Shown here one piece after another: positions 56,085-64,000 of a stretch of DNA of 64,000 nucleotides (positions are counted from its first letter, which is position 1; each line of letters begins with the position of its first letter). A program made the translations under genes and the position numbers. The stretch spans positions 62,001 to 126,000 of the forward strand of contig VBCA01000004.1 in the NCBI GenBank assembly GCA_005881575.1. Reading direction: 5' to 3'. Source of the stretch: Betaproteobacteria bacterium (GTDB lineage: Bacteria; Pseudomonadota; Gammaproteobacteria; Burkholderiales; SG8-39). Below the pieces are notes generated by a model, which saw only the letters and a list, made by a program, of their open reading frames with translations, ran no database searches and was not told the origin of the DNA.

Positions 56085-57776
56085 CTACTCGTACCGCTCC
56101 CGGTAGCGCGATGTAATCGGATAGCGCCAATCCTTGCCGAAACCGCGGTGGGTGATCCGGATGCCGATCGGCGCCTGGCGGCGCTTGTACTCGCTGCGGT
56201 GGATCATCTCGACGACGCGCCTCACGTCTTCGGTCCTGAATCCGCGCGCCACCATTTCGGCCGGGCTCAAGTCGTTTTCCATATAAGCCGAAACGATGGC
56301 ATCCAAAACATCATAAGGGGGAAGGGTGTCCTGGTCGGTTTGATCGGCCTTGAGCTCGGCGGAAGGGGCGCGGGTCAGCACGCGTTCAGGAATAACGCGG
56401 TCCACGCGGTTCCGATGCCTGCACAAGCGGTATACCAGCGTCTTGAGAATGTCCTTGATCACCGCAAAACCACCGGCCATGTCTCCGTAGAGGGTCGCGT
56501 AGCCGACCGCCATCTCCGATTTGTTGCCGGTCGTCAGCACGATCGCTCCGAATTTGTTCGACAAAGCCATCAGCAAAGTACCGCGGATTCGCGCCTGGAG
56601 ATTCTCCTCTGTTGCGTCCACGGGAAGGCGCGCAAACTCCCTCGCCAACAAAGCGAGAAAAGCGTCGAATGCGGGGCCGATGGGGATTTCGTCGTAGCGC
56701 ACCCTGAGATTTTTGGCGAGTTCGCGCGAGTCCTCGAGGCTCGCGCGGGAGGTATACTGCGAAGGCATCATGACCGCCCGCACCCGCTCCGGTCCGAGCG
56801 CGTCGCAAGCGATGCACAGCGTCAACGCCGAGTCGACTCCGCCGGAAAGGCCGACCAGCGCCCCGCGAAATTCATTCTTCCCGACGTAGTCGCGTACCCC
56901 GAGGCAAAGCGCCTTGTACACCTCGGACTCGAGTGAAGCTTGCTCTGCGATTGCGCCCCGCTGCGGTTCGCCATCGGCCACCGTCACGAATTCCAGCATC
57001 TCCTCGAACACCGGGAGCTGGCATACCACCTCCCCTCGCCGGTCGAGCGCAAATGAGGCGCCATCGAACACCAGCTCGTCCTGTCCCCCCACCATGTTCG
57101 CGTAAACGAGCGCCATGTCCGTCTCGATCACGCGTTCCCGCATCACGTCGTAGCGGGACTCTTGCTTGCGCATGTGATACGGCGAGGCGTTGAGCACGAG
57201 CAGAACCTGGGCGCCCGCCTCGCGCGCCGCCTTCGGGGCATTCGCCTCCCAGGCATCCGCGCAGATGTTGATTCCGATGCTGACGGCATCCGGCCGGGTC
57301 GTGAGGGGTCCCTGAGGTCCCCACGTGTCTTCGCAGATGTTCACGCCGAAGCGGGTCTCTCCAACTTCAAAGACGCATGCAGAGTCGCCGGGCACGAAGT
57401 AGCGTTCCTCGTCGAACACCGTGTAGTTCGGCAGGACGTGCTTGTAATAGGTCGCCACGACCCGCCCGTCTTTTACGACGGATGCGGCGTTGTGGCGCTT
57501 CCCCTGGTCTTCATGCGGGTGGCCTACGACGAGCGTGATCCCGCTCACCTCGCGCGCCAGGCGCTGGAGCGCGGCGTCGCAGTCGCGATAGAAACCTCCG
57601 CGCAACAGAAGATCTTCAGGCGGGTACCCGCACAGCGCGAGCTCCGGGGTCAGTATCACGTGCGCCTTTGCGGCGCGCGCACGTTCGCAGTATCCGAGGA
57701 TCTTGTTGGCGTTTCCGGCAAGGTCCCCGACGACACAGTTGATCTGGGCAATCGCGATCTTGACGATGCTCGCCAT
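56085..57776 (-). CDS. nadE: Glutamine-dependent NAD+ synthetase
   Basis: This 563-residue enzyme makes NAD from deamido-NAD in the cytosol. It has an N-terminal nitrilase-type glutaminase domain (LTPELALCGYPPEDLLLR with the catalytic E, and GVNICEDTWGPQGP with the nucleophile C), and a C-terminal PP-loop synthetase domain (GLSGGVDSALTLCI, about 309-322; TGNKSEMAVGYATLYGDMAG). Both parts are intact. It is divergent from the GNAT-like gene at 57874. Confidence 0.95.
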   Translation of the reverse strand: MASIVKIAIAQINCVVGDLAGNANKILGYCERARAAKAHVILTPELALCGYPPEDLLLRGGFYRDCDAALQRLAREVSGITLVVGHPHEDQGKRHNAASVVKDGRVVATYYKHVLPNYTVFDEERYFVPGDSACVFEVGETRFGVNICEDTWGPQGPLTTRPDAVSIGINICADAWEANAPKAAREAGAQVLLVLNASPYHMRKQESRYDVMRERVIETDMALVYANMVGGQDELVFDGASFALDRRGEVVCQLPVFEEMLEFVTVADGEPQRGAIAEQASLESEVYKALCLGVRDYVGKNEFRGALVGLSGGVDSALTLCIACDALGPERVRAVMMPSQYTSRASLEDSRELAKNLRVRYDEIPIGPAFDAFLALLAREFARLPVDATEENLQARIRGTLLMALSNKFGAIVLTTGNKSEMAVGYATLYGDMAGGFAVIKDILKTLVYRLCRHRNRVDRVIPERVLTRAPSAELKADQTDQDTLPPYDVLDAIVSAYMENDLSPAEMVARGFRTEDVRRVVEMIHRSEYKRRQAPIGIRITHRGFGKDWRYPITSRYRERYE

Positions 57777-57833
57777 CCGGCAAGTTTACCATCGGCGGAC
57801 GAGCCCCAACGCTCAGGACGGCTCAATCGATTC

Positions 57834-57839
57834 TATAAT
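57834..57839 (+). promoter_or_regulatory. Possible -10 element for the COG3146-like gene
   Basis: TATAAT lies 35 bases upstream of the TTG at 57874 and inside the 97-base gap to nadE. This favours the short start of the next gene. The -35 region is weak. Confidence 0.4.
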
Positions 57840-57873
57840 CGGCAACCGTGAGCGCCACCTCGGACCGGGTCGA

Positions 57874-59004
57874 TTGAAGGAAGACACGCCTTCGGTCAGG
57901 GTTATCGATACGCTCCGCGCCGTTGAGCCGCGAGCGTGGAATGCGCTCGCGGCGGGACATCCCTTCTTGCGCCACGAATTTCTGCATGCGCTGCATGAGA
58001 CGGGGTGCGCCTGCGAGAGCACGGGTTGGTCGCCTTGCTATCTGACACTGTGGCAAGGCGCATCGCTCGTCGGTGCCATGCCCCTCTACGCCAAGTCGCA
58101 TTCCTACGGCGAGTACGTCTTCGACTGGGCGTGGGCCGATGCCTATCACCGTCATGGACTTTCGTACTATCCCAAGCTGCTCGGAGCGATCCCGTTTTCG
58201 CCGGTCACCGGCCCCCGACTGCTCGCGCGCGACGGTGAGACACGGGCGCTCCTGGTCCGTGCCGCGCTGCGGCTCTCGCAAGAAGTCTCGTCGCTGCACG
58301 TGTTGTTTCCCGCCGAACCCGAAGCGCGCGAGATGGAGGGCGCAGGAATGATGCTGCGCCGCTCAGTCCAGTTTCATTGGGAAAACCGCGGCTACGCGAA
58401 TTTCGATGAGTTTCTCTCGGATCTCGCTTCCGCGAAGCGAAAGAAAATCCGACAGGAGAGACGACGGGTGCAGGAGGCGGGCGTTCGCGTGCGACGGCTG
58501 GTCGGAGCCGAAATCCGCGACGAGAACTGGAGCTTTTTCACGCGCTGCTACAACAACACGTATCGCGCGCATCACTCCACGCCGTATCTGAACCTCGAGT
58601 TCTTCCGGCGCCTCGGCGAGACGCTTCCCGAGCACCTCCTCATGGTGCTCGCCGAGCTCGATGGAAGGCCGATCGCCAGCGCCCTCAATATTTTCTCGCC
58701 GGAAGTGCTGTACGGCCGTTATTGGGGCTCGGTCACGCACGTCCCGCTGCTGCATTTCGAGGTCTGCTACTACCAGGTCCTGGATTTCTGCATAGAACGC
58801 GGGATCCGGATCTTCGAGGGAGGCGCGCAAGGCGAACACAAGCTCGCGCGTGGCTTCATGCCGAACCCCACGTGGTCTGCGCACTGGCTCCGCCATCCGG
58901 AGTTCTCGGACGCGGTGGAAAAGTTTCTTGCCAGGGAATCGCAGGGAATCGAGCGTTACGTGGACGAGCTCAACGAACGGAGCCCGTTCCGGGCAAAAAA
59001 CTAG
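57874..59004 (+). CDS. GNAT/FemAB-like conserved protein (COG3146 type)
   Basis: This 376-residue protein matches the conserved family often labelled as a predicted N-acyltransferase: WNALAAGHPFLRHEFLHALH near the N-terminus, SFLSD..KRKKIRQERRRV (about 185-200), and the C-terminal FEGGAQGEHKLARGF. GNAT-like folds are expected. The exact reaction is not known. A TATAAT 35 bases before the TTG at 57874 supports this start over earlier in-frame ones that would run into nadE. It is convergent with rhlE. Confidence 0.8.
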   Translation: MKEDTPSVRVIDTLRAVEPRAWNALAAGHPFLRHEFLHALHETGCACESTGWSPCYLTLWQGASLVGAMPLYAKSHSYGEYVFDWAWADAYHRHGLSYYPKLLGAIPFSPVTGPRLLARDGETRALLVRAALRLSQEVSSLHVLFPAEPEAREMEGAGMMLRRSVQFHWENRGYANFDEFLSDLASAKRKKIRQERRRVQEAGVRVRRLVGAEIRDENWSFFTRCYNNTYRAHHSTPYLNLEFFRRLGETLPEHLLMVLAELDGRPIASALNIFSPEVLYGRYWGSVTHVPLLHFEVCYYQVLDFCIERGIRIFEGGAQGEHKLARGFMPNPTWSAHWLRHPEFSDAVEKFLARESQGIERYVDELNERSPFRAKN

Positions 59005-59010
59005 AAGCGC

Positions 59011-60414
59011 CTACTTGTTCTTGGGCGGGCCGCAGAGCAGCGCCGCGACTTGGCGCCGTGCCTGCCGGGCAGGCGCCGGCCCCGTCGCAACCGATGTCGC
59101 AAGAGCCGGCTTGTAGGGAGCGCTGAAAATCGGGTCGACAGCTTTCTGGCCCTGAGCTCCTCGGGTCAATCGGTCGCGCTCTCGATCGCCTTGACGCGGG
59201 CGGCGCTCCCGCCCCGCCGGGTCACGTCGGCCGGTCGGCCTGCTCATCATCGAGGGCGCGACACTCAAATCGGGCTCGAATCCCGGAACGATCTTCCTCG
59301 GAATGCTGAGCCGGATGGTCTTCTCGATCGCATCGAGCCGCTCGTGCTCTTCGGCACAAACCAGGGAGATCGCCTCACCGCTCGCCCCGGCCCGGCCGGT
59401 GCGACCGATGCGATGGACGTAATCCTCCGGCACACCGGGGAGCTCGAAATTCACGACGTGGGGCAAGTCTTCGATGTCGAGCCCGCGCGCGGCGACATCG
59501 GTCGCCACCAGCACGCGAACCTTTCCCGACTTGAAGTCGGCGAGGGCCTGAAGGCGTTCGGGCTGGCTCTTGTCGCCGTGGATGGCGGAGGTATGAATGC
59601 CGTCGCGGTTGAGCTGGTATGCGAGCCGATTAGCGCCGATGCGGGTCGAAGTGAAGACCAGTACCTGGCGCAAATCTCGCGAGTGCACGAGATACGCGAG
59701 CAGCTCGCGCTTTCGCTCGCGCCGGACCGGATGCGCGACGTGCTGAACCGACTCGGCCGCGGTGTTCAGCCGCGCGACCTGCACCAGCACCGGGTCGTGC
59801 AGGAACGAGTCGGCGAGCGTGCGAATGTCCTGGGACAGCGTGGCCGAAAACAGCAGGTTCTGGCGCTGCTTGGGTAGGAGCGCCATGATGCGGCGAACGT
59901 CCGGGATGAATCCCATGTCGAGCATGCGGTCCGCTTCGTCGAGCACAAAGGCTTCGACCTGCTGCAGATTCACCGCCTTCTGCTGGACGTGGTCGAGCAG
60001 CCGGCCGGGAGTCGCCACCAGAAACTCCACGCCCTGGCGCAGCGCCGCCGTCTGCGGCTTCATGTCGATCCCCCCGAACACCACGGTGCTGCGCAGACCG
60101 ACGTACTTTCCGTAGGTGCGCACACTCTCCTCCACCTGGGCCGCCAGCTCCCGCGTCGGGGTAAGAATGAGCGCGCGCACCGGATGGCGCGCGGGGGATG
60201 CGCTGGTATTGGCGTGCCGCGCGAGCCGCTGCAGAAGCGGCAAGGCGAATCCGGCGGTCTTGCCGGTGCCGGTCTGGGCACCCCCTAGGACGTCGCGGCC
60301 CTGCAGCACCAAGGGAATCGCCTGCGCCTGGATCGGCGTAGGCTCGACGTAACCCTGCTCCGCGACCGCCTTCAGCAGCTCGGGCAGCAGATTCAGATCA
60401 GCAAAACTGGGCAA
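59011..60414 (-). CDS. rhlE: DEAD-box RNA helicase RhlE
   Basis: This 467-residue ATP-dependent RNA helicase has the Q motif [10 protein letters not shown], motif I AQTGTGKT, motif [13 protein letters not shown], motif III SAT, and [10 protein letters not shown] (motif VI), followed by a basic, arginine-rich tail of about 90 residues ([20 protein letters not shown]). The tail is typical of RhlE proteins and likely binds RNA. It is convergent with the gene before it. RhlE works in ribosome maturation and RNA turnover. Confidence 0.94.
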   Translation of the reverse strand: MPSFADLNLLPELLKAVAEQGYVEPTPIQAQAIPLVLQGRDVLGGAQTGTGKTAGFALPLLQRLARHANTSASPARHPVRALILTPTRELAAQVEESVRTYGKYVGLRSTVVFGGIDMKPQTAALRQGVEFLVATPGRLLDHVQQKAVNLQQVEAFVLDEADRMLDMGFIPDVRRIMALLPKQRQNLLFSATLSQDIRTLADSFLHDPVLVQVARLNTAAESVQHVAHPVRRERKRELLAYLVHSRDLRQVLVFTSTRIGANRLAYQLNRDGIHTSAIHGDKSQPERLQALADFKSGKVRVLVATDVAARGLDIEDLPHVVNFELPGVPEDYVHRIGRTGRAGASGEAISLVCAEEHERLDAIEKTIRLSIPRKIVPGFEPDLSVAPSMMSRPTGRRDPAGRERRPRQGDRERDRLTRGAQGQKAVDPIFSAPYKPALATSVATGPAPARQARRQVAALLCGPPKNK

Positions 60415-60484
60415 ACGAGAACTCTAATGGGGGTGGACCTGCGGACAAGGCGGATGACAAGCGCGCCCATTATACCAAACGGCA

Positions 60485-61543
60485 TCAGGGGCCCGCTCCC
60501 TGACGTTCCAGCGCCCACGCGACGTGCTCTCGAACGAGGGCAGACGATTCCCGCACCCGGGACCGCAGGGCGGCGACCGCACGCGAGCTTTTCGGGGCGT
60601 TGCCGAGTCCCACGGCGAGGTTGCGCAGCCAGCGTTCATAGCCGATTCTGAGGATGGCGCTGCCACTCATCCGCTGCCGGAATTCCTCCTCGGTCCACGC
60701 GAAAAGGTCGACCAGCTCGGCGCAATCGAGCCCGTTGCGCACCTGGAAATCCGCCTCCGGCGCGAGTTGCGCGTAGCGATTCCACGGGCAAACGAGCTGG
60801 CAATCGTCGCAGCCGAAGACACGGTTGCCGATGAGGGGGCGCAGCTCGAGCGGAATGCTCCCTTTCAACTCGATCGTGAGATACGAAATGCACCGCCGGG
60901 CGTCGACGACGTAGGGAGCGACGATCGCGTGCGTGGGGCAGATATCCAGGCACTTGGTGCAGCTGCCGCAATGCTCGTCCACCGGAGCGTCCAAGGGAAG
61001 GGGCAGATCCGTGTAGATGTCCCCGAGAAAGAAGAACGAGCCTGCTTCGCGCGCGATCAGCAGCGTGTGCTTGCCCCGCCAGCCGAGGCCCGCTTTGCGC
61101 GCCAGCTCCACTTCCATCACCGGCGCCGAATCGGTGAATACGCGATAACCGAATTCACCGATTTCGCCCGCGATCTTTTTAGCGAGGCGCCGCAGCCGCG
61201 CCCGCAGCACCTTGTGATAGTCGCGCCCGAGCGCGTAACGCGCGACGAACGCCTTGCTCCCGTCCTCGAGAATCCCCTGGCTGTCCGCCGCATCGGGTCG
61301 ATAGTCCATGCGCGCGGAGATGATGCGCAAGGTTCCGGGAACGAGCGACGCCGGGCGCGTTCTTTTCGCACCGTGCTTTCGCATATAATCGAGTTCGCCG
61401 GCGAAACCCGACGCGAGCCATGCAGCGAGGCGGGGCTCGACTGCCGAGAGATCGGTGTCGGCGATCCCGATCGCCTGGAAGCCCAGTTCCCGTCCCCAGG
61501 ATTTGATCGTCGCGGCGAGCACCGCAAGATCGGCGGGCCGCAT
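60485..61543 (-). CDS. queG: Epoxyqueuosine reductase
   Basis: This enzyme of about 352 residues carries out the last step of queuosine synthesis in tRNA. It has two 4Fe-4S binding motifs, CGSCTKCLDICP and CDDCQLVCPWN, after an N-terminal cobalamin-binding domain (ELGFQAIGIADTDL, then KHTLLIAREAGSFFFLGDIY). The start is uncertain. ATG at 61543 leaves 24 bases to the divergent tsaE; the ATG at 61576 overlaps tsaE. No strong Shine-Dalgarno sequence decides it. Confidence 0.93.
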   Translation of the reverse strand: MRPADLAVLAATIKSWGRELGFQAIGIADTDLSAVEPRLAAWLASGFAGELDYMRKHGAKRTRPASLVPGTLRIISARMDYRPDAADSQGILEDGSKAFVARYALGRDYHKVLRARLRRLAKKIAGEIGEFGYRVFTDSAPVMEVELARKAGLGWRGKHTLLIAREAGSFFFLGDIYTDLPLPLDAPVDEHCGSCTKCLDICPTHAIVAPYVVDARRCISYLTIELKGSIPLELRPLIGNRVFGCDDCQLVCPWNRYAQLAPEADFQVRNGLDCAELVDLFAWTEEEFRQRMSGSAILRIGYERWLRNLAVGLGNAPKSSRAVAALRSRVRESSALVREHVAWALERQGAGP

Positions 61544-61567
61544 GCGTCGCGCCCGGACTGCCTTCAG

Positions 61568-62071
61568 ATGACCCATCCTCCAGATCATAGCCAGCCGCCG
61601 CTGAAGGCGCACTGGGCAAGCATCCATTTGCGGGACGAAGGCGCAACCGCAGGCCTGGGGGCGAAACTGGCCGCCGGCATCGAGTCCGGCCTGCGGATTT
61701 ACCTGCGGGGCGAGCTCGGCAGCGGGAAGACCACTCTGATTCGTGGCTTGTTGCGCGCCTTGGGCGTTAAAGATACGGTAAAGAGCCCGAGCTATACCCT
61801 AGTTGAACTTTACATGGTTTCTAGATTAAACTTGTACCACTTTGATTTTTATCGATTCCTCGATGCTAAAGAATTTGAAGATGCAGGTCTGGCCGGCTAC
61901 TTCCACGGCACAGGAGTCTGCCTGGTGGAATGGCCGGAGAGGGCCGGTGATGCACTTCCTCGACCGGACCTTGACCTTACTCTAGCCTACGCGGGCTCAG
62001 GAAGGGAGATCGGTGTCAAAGCCCACAGCGAAGCGGGGGAGCGGTGTTTAGCAAAGGCCAAAAACGCCTGA
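61568..62071 (+). CDS. tsaE: tRNA threonylcarbamoyladenosine synthesis ATPase TsaE
   Basis: This 167-residue ATPase helps TsaB and TsaD form t6A on tRNA. The P-loop GELGSGKTTLIRGLL, VKSPSYTLVE, HFDFYRF and VEWPERAGD are in place. The ATG at 61568 begins the conserved region. It is divergent from queG with 24 bases between starts. The amiC start overlaps the tsaE 3' end by 28 bases, as is common. Confidence 0.94.
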   Translation: MTHPPDHSQPPLKAHWASIHLRDEGATAGLGAKLAAGIESGLRIYLRGELGSGKTTLIRGLLRALGVKDTVKSPSYTLVELYMVSRLNLYHFDFYRFLDAKEFEDAGLAGYFHGTGVCLVEWPERAGDALPRPDLDLTLAYAGSGREIGVKAHSEAGERCLAKAKNA

Positions 62072-63369
62072 TCGCGTGCGCCGGAGCGCTGCGGTGTGCG
62101 GCGCTCGGCGCCGTTCTGATTCTTTCGAGCTCGGTTCCTGCCGCTGAACCGTCCTCAGAACCGATACGGGCGGTCCGCGTATGGCCTGCGCCCGACTATA
62201 CGCGCGTAACCGTGGAATCGGGAGATTCCCTGCGGCACAGCCTGATCCTCCTGAGAAACCCGGAGCGGCTCGTGCTCGACCTCGAAGACATCGATTTTCA
62301 AAGCGTCCAGGAAGGATTCGCCGGAAAAGTCTCACCCAGCGACCCCTATATCGCCAATCTGCGCGTCGGGCGCTTCAAACCCGGCGTGGTTCGAGTCGTG
62401 CTCGACCTCAAGACCGAAGTCAAGCCGCAGATTTTTACGCTCGCTCCGATCGGTGAGTATGGACACCGCCTGGTGCTGGATATCTATCCGATCGAACCCT
62501 TGGACCCGTTACTGGCACTGCTGCAGAAACCCGAGTTGAAAATGGGGCAAGCCTTCGGGAAATCCGCGGACGGAGAATCTTCCGAGGAGCCGAATGGACA
62601 AGCCAAGCCGAACAACAAGCAGTCTCAGCCGGCAAAGGAACCTGCCGTCAATCGTCTCGTCACGATCGTGGTCGATCCAGGGCACGGCGGAGAGGATCCT
62701 GGTGCCCGGGGACGGCGTGGAACCCGCGAAAAGCACGTCACCTTGACGATCGCGCGCAGGCTTAAGAGCCTGATTGATGTCGAGCCCAACATGCGTGCGC
62801 TGCTCACCCGGGACGGCGACTTTTTGATCCCGCTCGAAGGCCGCGTCGAGAAGGCGCGCCGGGTGAAGGCCGATCTATTCGTATCGATCCACGCCGACGC
62901 CTTCATCAAGCCTCACGTTCGCGGCTCGTCCGTATTCGCCTTATCCGAGCACGGCGCGACGAGTCCTGCGGCCCAGCGGCTAGCTATGAACGAAAACAAC
63001 GCTGACCTGATCGGCGGGGTCAATCTCAGTCGGAAGGACCGGTATCTCGATATGACCCTTGCCGACCTTCGCCTGACCGCCCAAATCAGCGACAGTCTCA
63101 AGCTCGCTCGGGCCGTGCTGGGGGAGCTGGGCGGTGTGAATTTTCTCCACAAGGGCAAGGTCGAGCAGGCCGGCTTTGCGGTGCTGAAGGCGCCTAACAT
63201 CCCGTCCATCCTCGTCGAGACGGCGTTCATCAGCAATCCCGACGAGGAGCAGCGATTGAATGACACGGCTTACCAGGAAAAAATCGCGATCGCGATCCTC
63301 CGTGGCATCAAGGGATACATCGCAAAAAATCCGCCTCTATCCCGCTCGACCCTCGCGTCGATTCGCTGA
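62044..63369 (+). CDS. amiC: N-acetylmuramoyl-L-alanine amidase (AMIN plus Amidase_3)
   Basis: This 441-residue periplasmic enzyme splits peptidoglycan during cell division. It has a signal peptide (LGAVLILSSSVPAA), an AMIN domain (about 40-155), a linker with KPNNKQSQPAKEP, and the zinc amidase domain with VDPGHGGEDPGARG, SIHADAF and VETAFISNPDEE (zinc ligands H and E). The GTG start overlaps tsaE. The gene order tsaE-amiC is conserved in proteobacteria (often followed by mutL, which is not seen here). Confidence 0.95.
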   Translation: MFSKGQKRLIACAGALRCAALGAVLILSSSVPAAEPSSEPIRAVRVWPAPDYTRVTVESGDSLRHSLILLRNPERLVLDLEDIDFQSVQEGFAGKVSPSDPYIANLRVGRFKPGVVRVVLDLKTEVKPQIFTLAPIGEYGHRLVLDIYPIEPLDPLLALLQKPELKMGQAFGKSADGESSEEPNGQAKPNNKQSQPAKEPAVNRLVTIVVDPGHGGEDPGARGRRGTREKHVTLTIARRLKSLIDVEPNMRALLTRDGDFLIPLEGRVEKARRVKADLFVSIHADAFIKPHVRGSSVFALSEHGATSPAAQRLAMNENNADLIGGVNLSRKDRYLDMTLADLRLTAQISDSLKLARAVLGELGGVNFLHKGKVEQAGFAVLKAPNIPSILVETAFISNPDEEQRLNDTAYQEKIAIAILRGIKGYIAKNPPLSRSTLASIR

Positions 63370-63393
63370 TTCCCCGGTGGGCCCGCTCTAGGT

Positions 63394-64000
63394 TCATGCC
63401 CTCTTCAGCCGCTGCCTGAGATACTCGAACGCGAGCGGCGTCACCGACAGCACGACGATCCCGACGATGACGATCGTGAGGTTCTCCTTCACGAAGGGCA
63501 CGTTGCCGAACCAGTAACCGGCGTACAGCAGCGACAGCACCCACGCAAGCGCGCCGGCCAGGTTGTAAGCAGTGAAGCTCAAGTAGGTCATGCGGGCGAT
63601 GCCGGCGACGAACGGGGCGAAAGTCCTCAGGATAGGCACGAAGCGGGTGATGACGATGGTTTTCCCGCCGTGCTTCTCGTAGAACGCGTGCGCGCGGTCG
63701 AGCGCCCTTCGATTGAAGAGCCGCGATTCCTCCCAATGGAAGACTTTCGGGCCTATGAAGCGGCCGATCGAGTAGTTGACGGTGTTGCCGAGCGCCGCCG
63801 CGGCGACCAGCAGCACGGCAATCAGGTGCACGTCGATGCCGCCTCCGGCCGCAAGGGTACCGGCGATGAAAAGCAAGGAGTCTCCGGGAAGAAAGGGCGT
63901 CACGACCAGGCCGGTCTCGCAAAAAATGATGACGAAAAGCAGCAGGTAAACCCAGGCGCCGTGTTGCTCGAGCAGTGTCGCAAGATGGCGGTCGAGATGA
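63394..64000 (-). CDS. DedA-family membrane protein, N-terminus beyond the window
   Basis: The frame stays open to the window edge. The protein shows the DedA/SNARE-associated signature: FCETGLVVTPFLPGDSLLF (re-entrant loop with the conserved E), NTVNYSIGRFIGPKV, and FVPILRTFAPFVAGIARM, with several membrane helices. DedA proteins act as lipid flippases or help keep the proton motive force. The shorter frame that starts inside the window is not the true start. It is convergent with amiC. Confidence 0.9.
   Translation of the reverse strand, partial: HLDRHLATLLEQHGAWVYLLLFVIIFCETGLVVTPFLPGDSLLFIAGTLAAGGGIDVHLIAVLLVAAAALGNTVNYSIGRFIGPKVFHWEESRLFNRRALDRAHAFYEKHGGKTIVITRFVPILRTFAPFVAGIARMTYLSFTAYNLAGALAWVLSLLYAGYWFGNVPFVKENLTIVIVGIVVLSVTPLAFEYLRQRLKRA

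Noticed and set aside
63308-63922. A 204-residue minus-strand ORF overlapping the DedA gene
   Set aside because: DedA family motifs are in the neighbouring frame and run to the window edge; this frame is arginine-rich.

Overview
The window looks like a chromosome segment of a betaproteobacterium. The right half holds a core-gene run typical of that group (serS, rarA, lolA, ftsK, a Crp/Fnr regulator, trxB, an Smr protein, a PII gene, nadE, rhlE, queG, tsaE, amiC, dedA). The left two thirds is a large exopolysaccharide (EPS) locus whose export genes belong to the families that accompany exosortase A (XrtA/EpsH). No exosortase gene and no PEP-CTERM tail is visible, so if the strain has XrtA it lies outside the window.

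Layout. (a) 1-18.6 kb, plus strand: sugar and glycan synthesis. It holds an oxidoreductase, an epimerase, a Wzx-type flippase, a FemAB-like protein, a DegT aminotransferase, wecB, several GT4 and GT2 glycosyltransferases, a broken deacetylase, a deacetylase-like protein, and an FkbH-acyl carrier protein-acyltransferase cassette. (b) 18.8-21.7 kb: an SxtJ / DUF5989 / carbamoyltransferase cassette, followed by decayed pieces of a carbamoyl-phosphate-synthase-like gene fused to a second carbamoyltransferase fragment. (c) 21.8-29.1 kb, minus strand: two SGNH proteins around an O-antigen-ligase-type membrane protein, an asparagine-synthase-type amidotransferase and a GT4. (d) 29.1-34.3 kb: a patchwork with transposase debris, an unusual asparagine-synthase relative, a truncated glycosyltransferase, two secreted proteins of unknown function and a fibronectin-III lipoprotein. 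(e) 34.4-41.5 kb, minus strand: the export and assembly operon (initiating sugar transferase, Wza-type export protein, Wzz-type chain-length protein, a kinase-like protein with a ruined P-loop, an outer-membrane barrel and an ExeA-type ATPase). (f) 42-46.7 kb: a heat-shock island (two Hsp20 genes, two unknown genes, groES-groEL) with two sigma-32-like promoters and two terminators. (g) 46.7-64 kb: a toxin-antitoxin-like pair, tRNA-Ser(CGA) and the core block.

How the parts fit. The right-hand EPS operon starts the lipid-linked sugar, controls chain length and exports the polymer. The left-hand genes build and decorate the repeat unit. Decorations predicted from gene content are amino sugars (WecB, DegT), carbamoyl groups (carbamoyltransferase), amide transfer (AsnB), acyl or O-acyl groups (SGNH proteins, GNAT) and possibly a three-carbon glyceryl unit (FkbH-ACP). 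The EPS region contains at least five gene fragments, transposase remnants and a base composition visibly poorer in GC than the core block, which suggests repeated import and loss of glycan genes.
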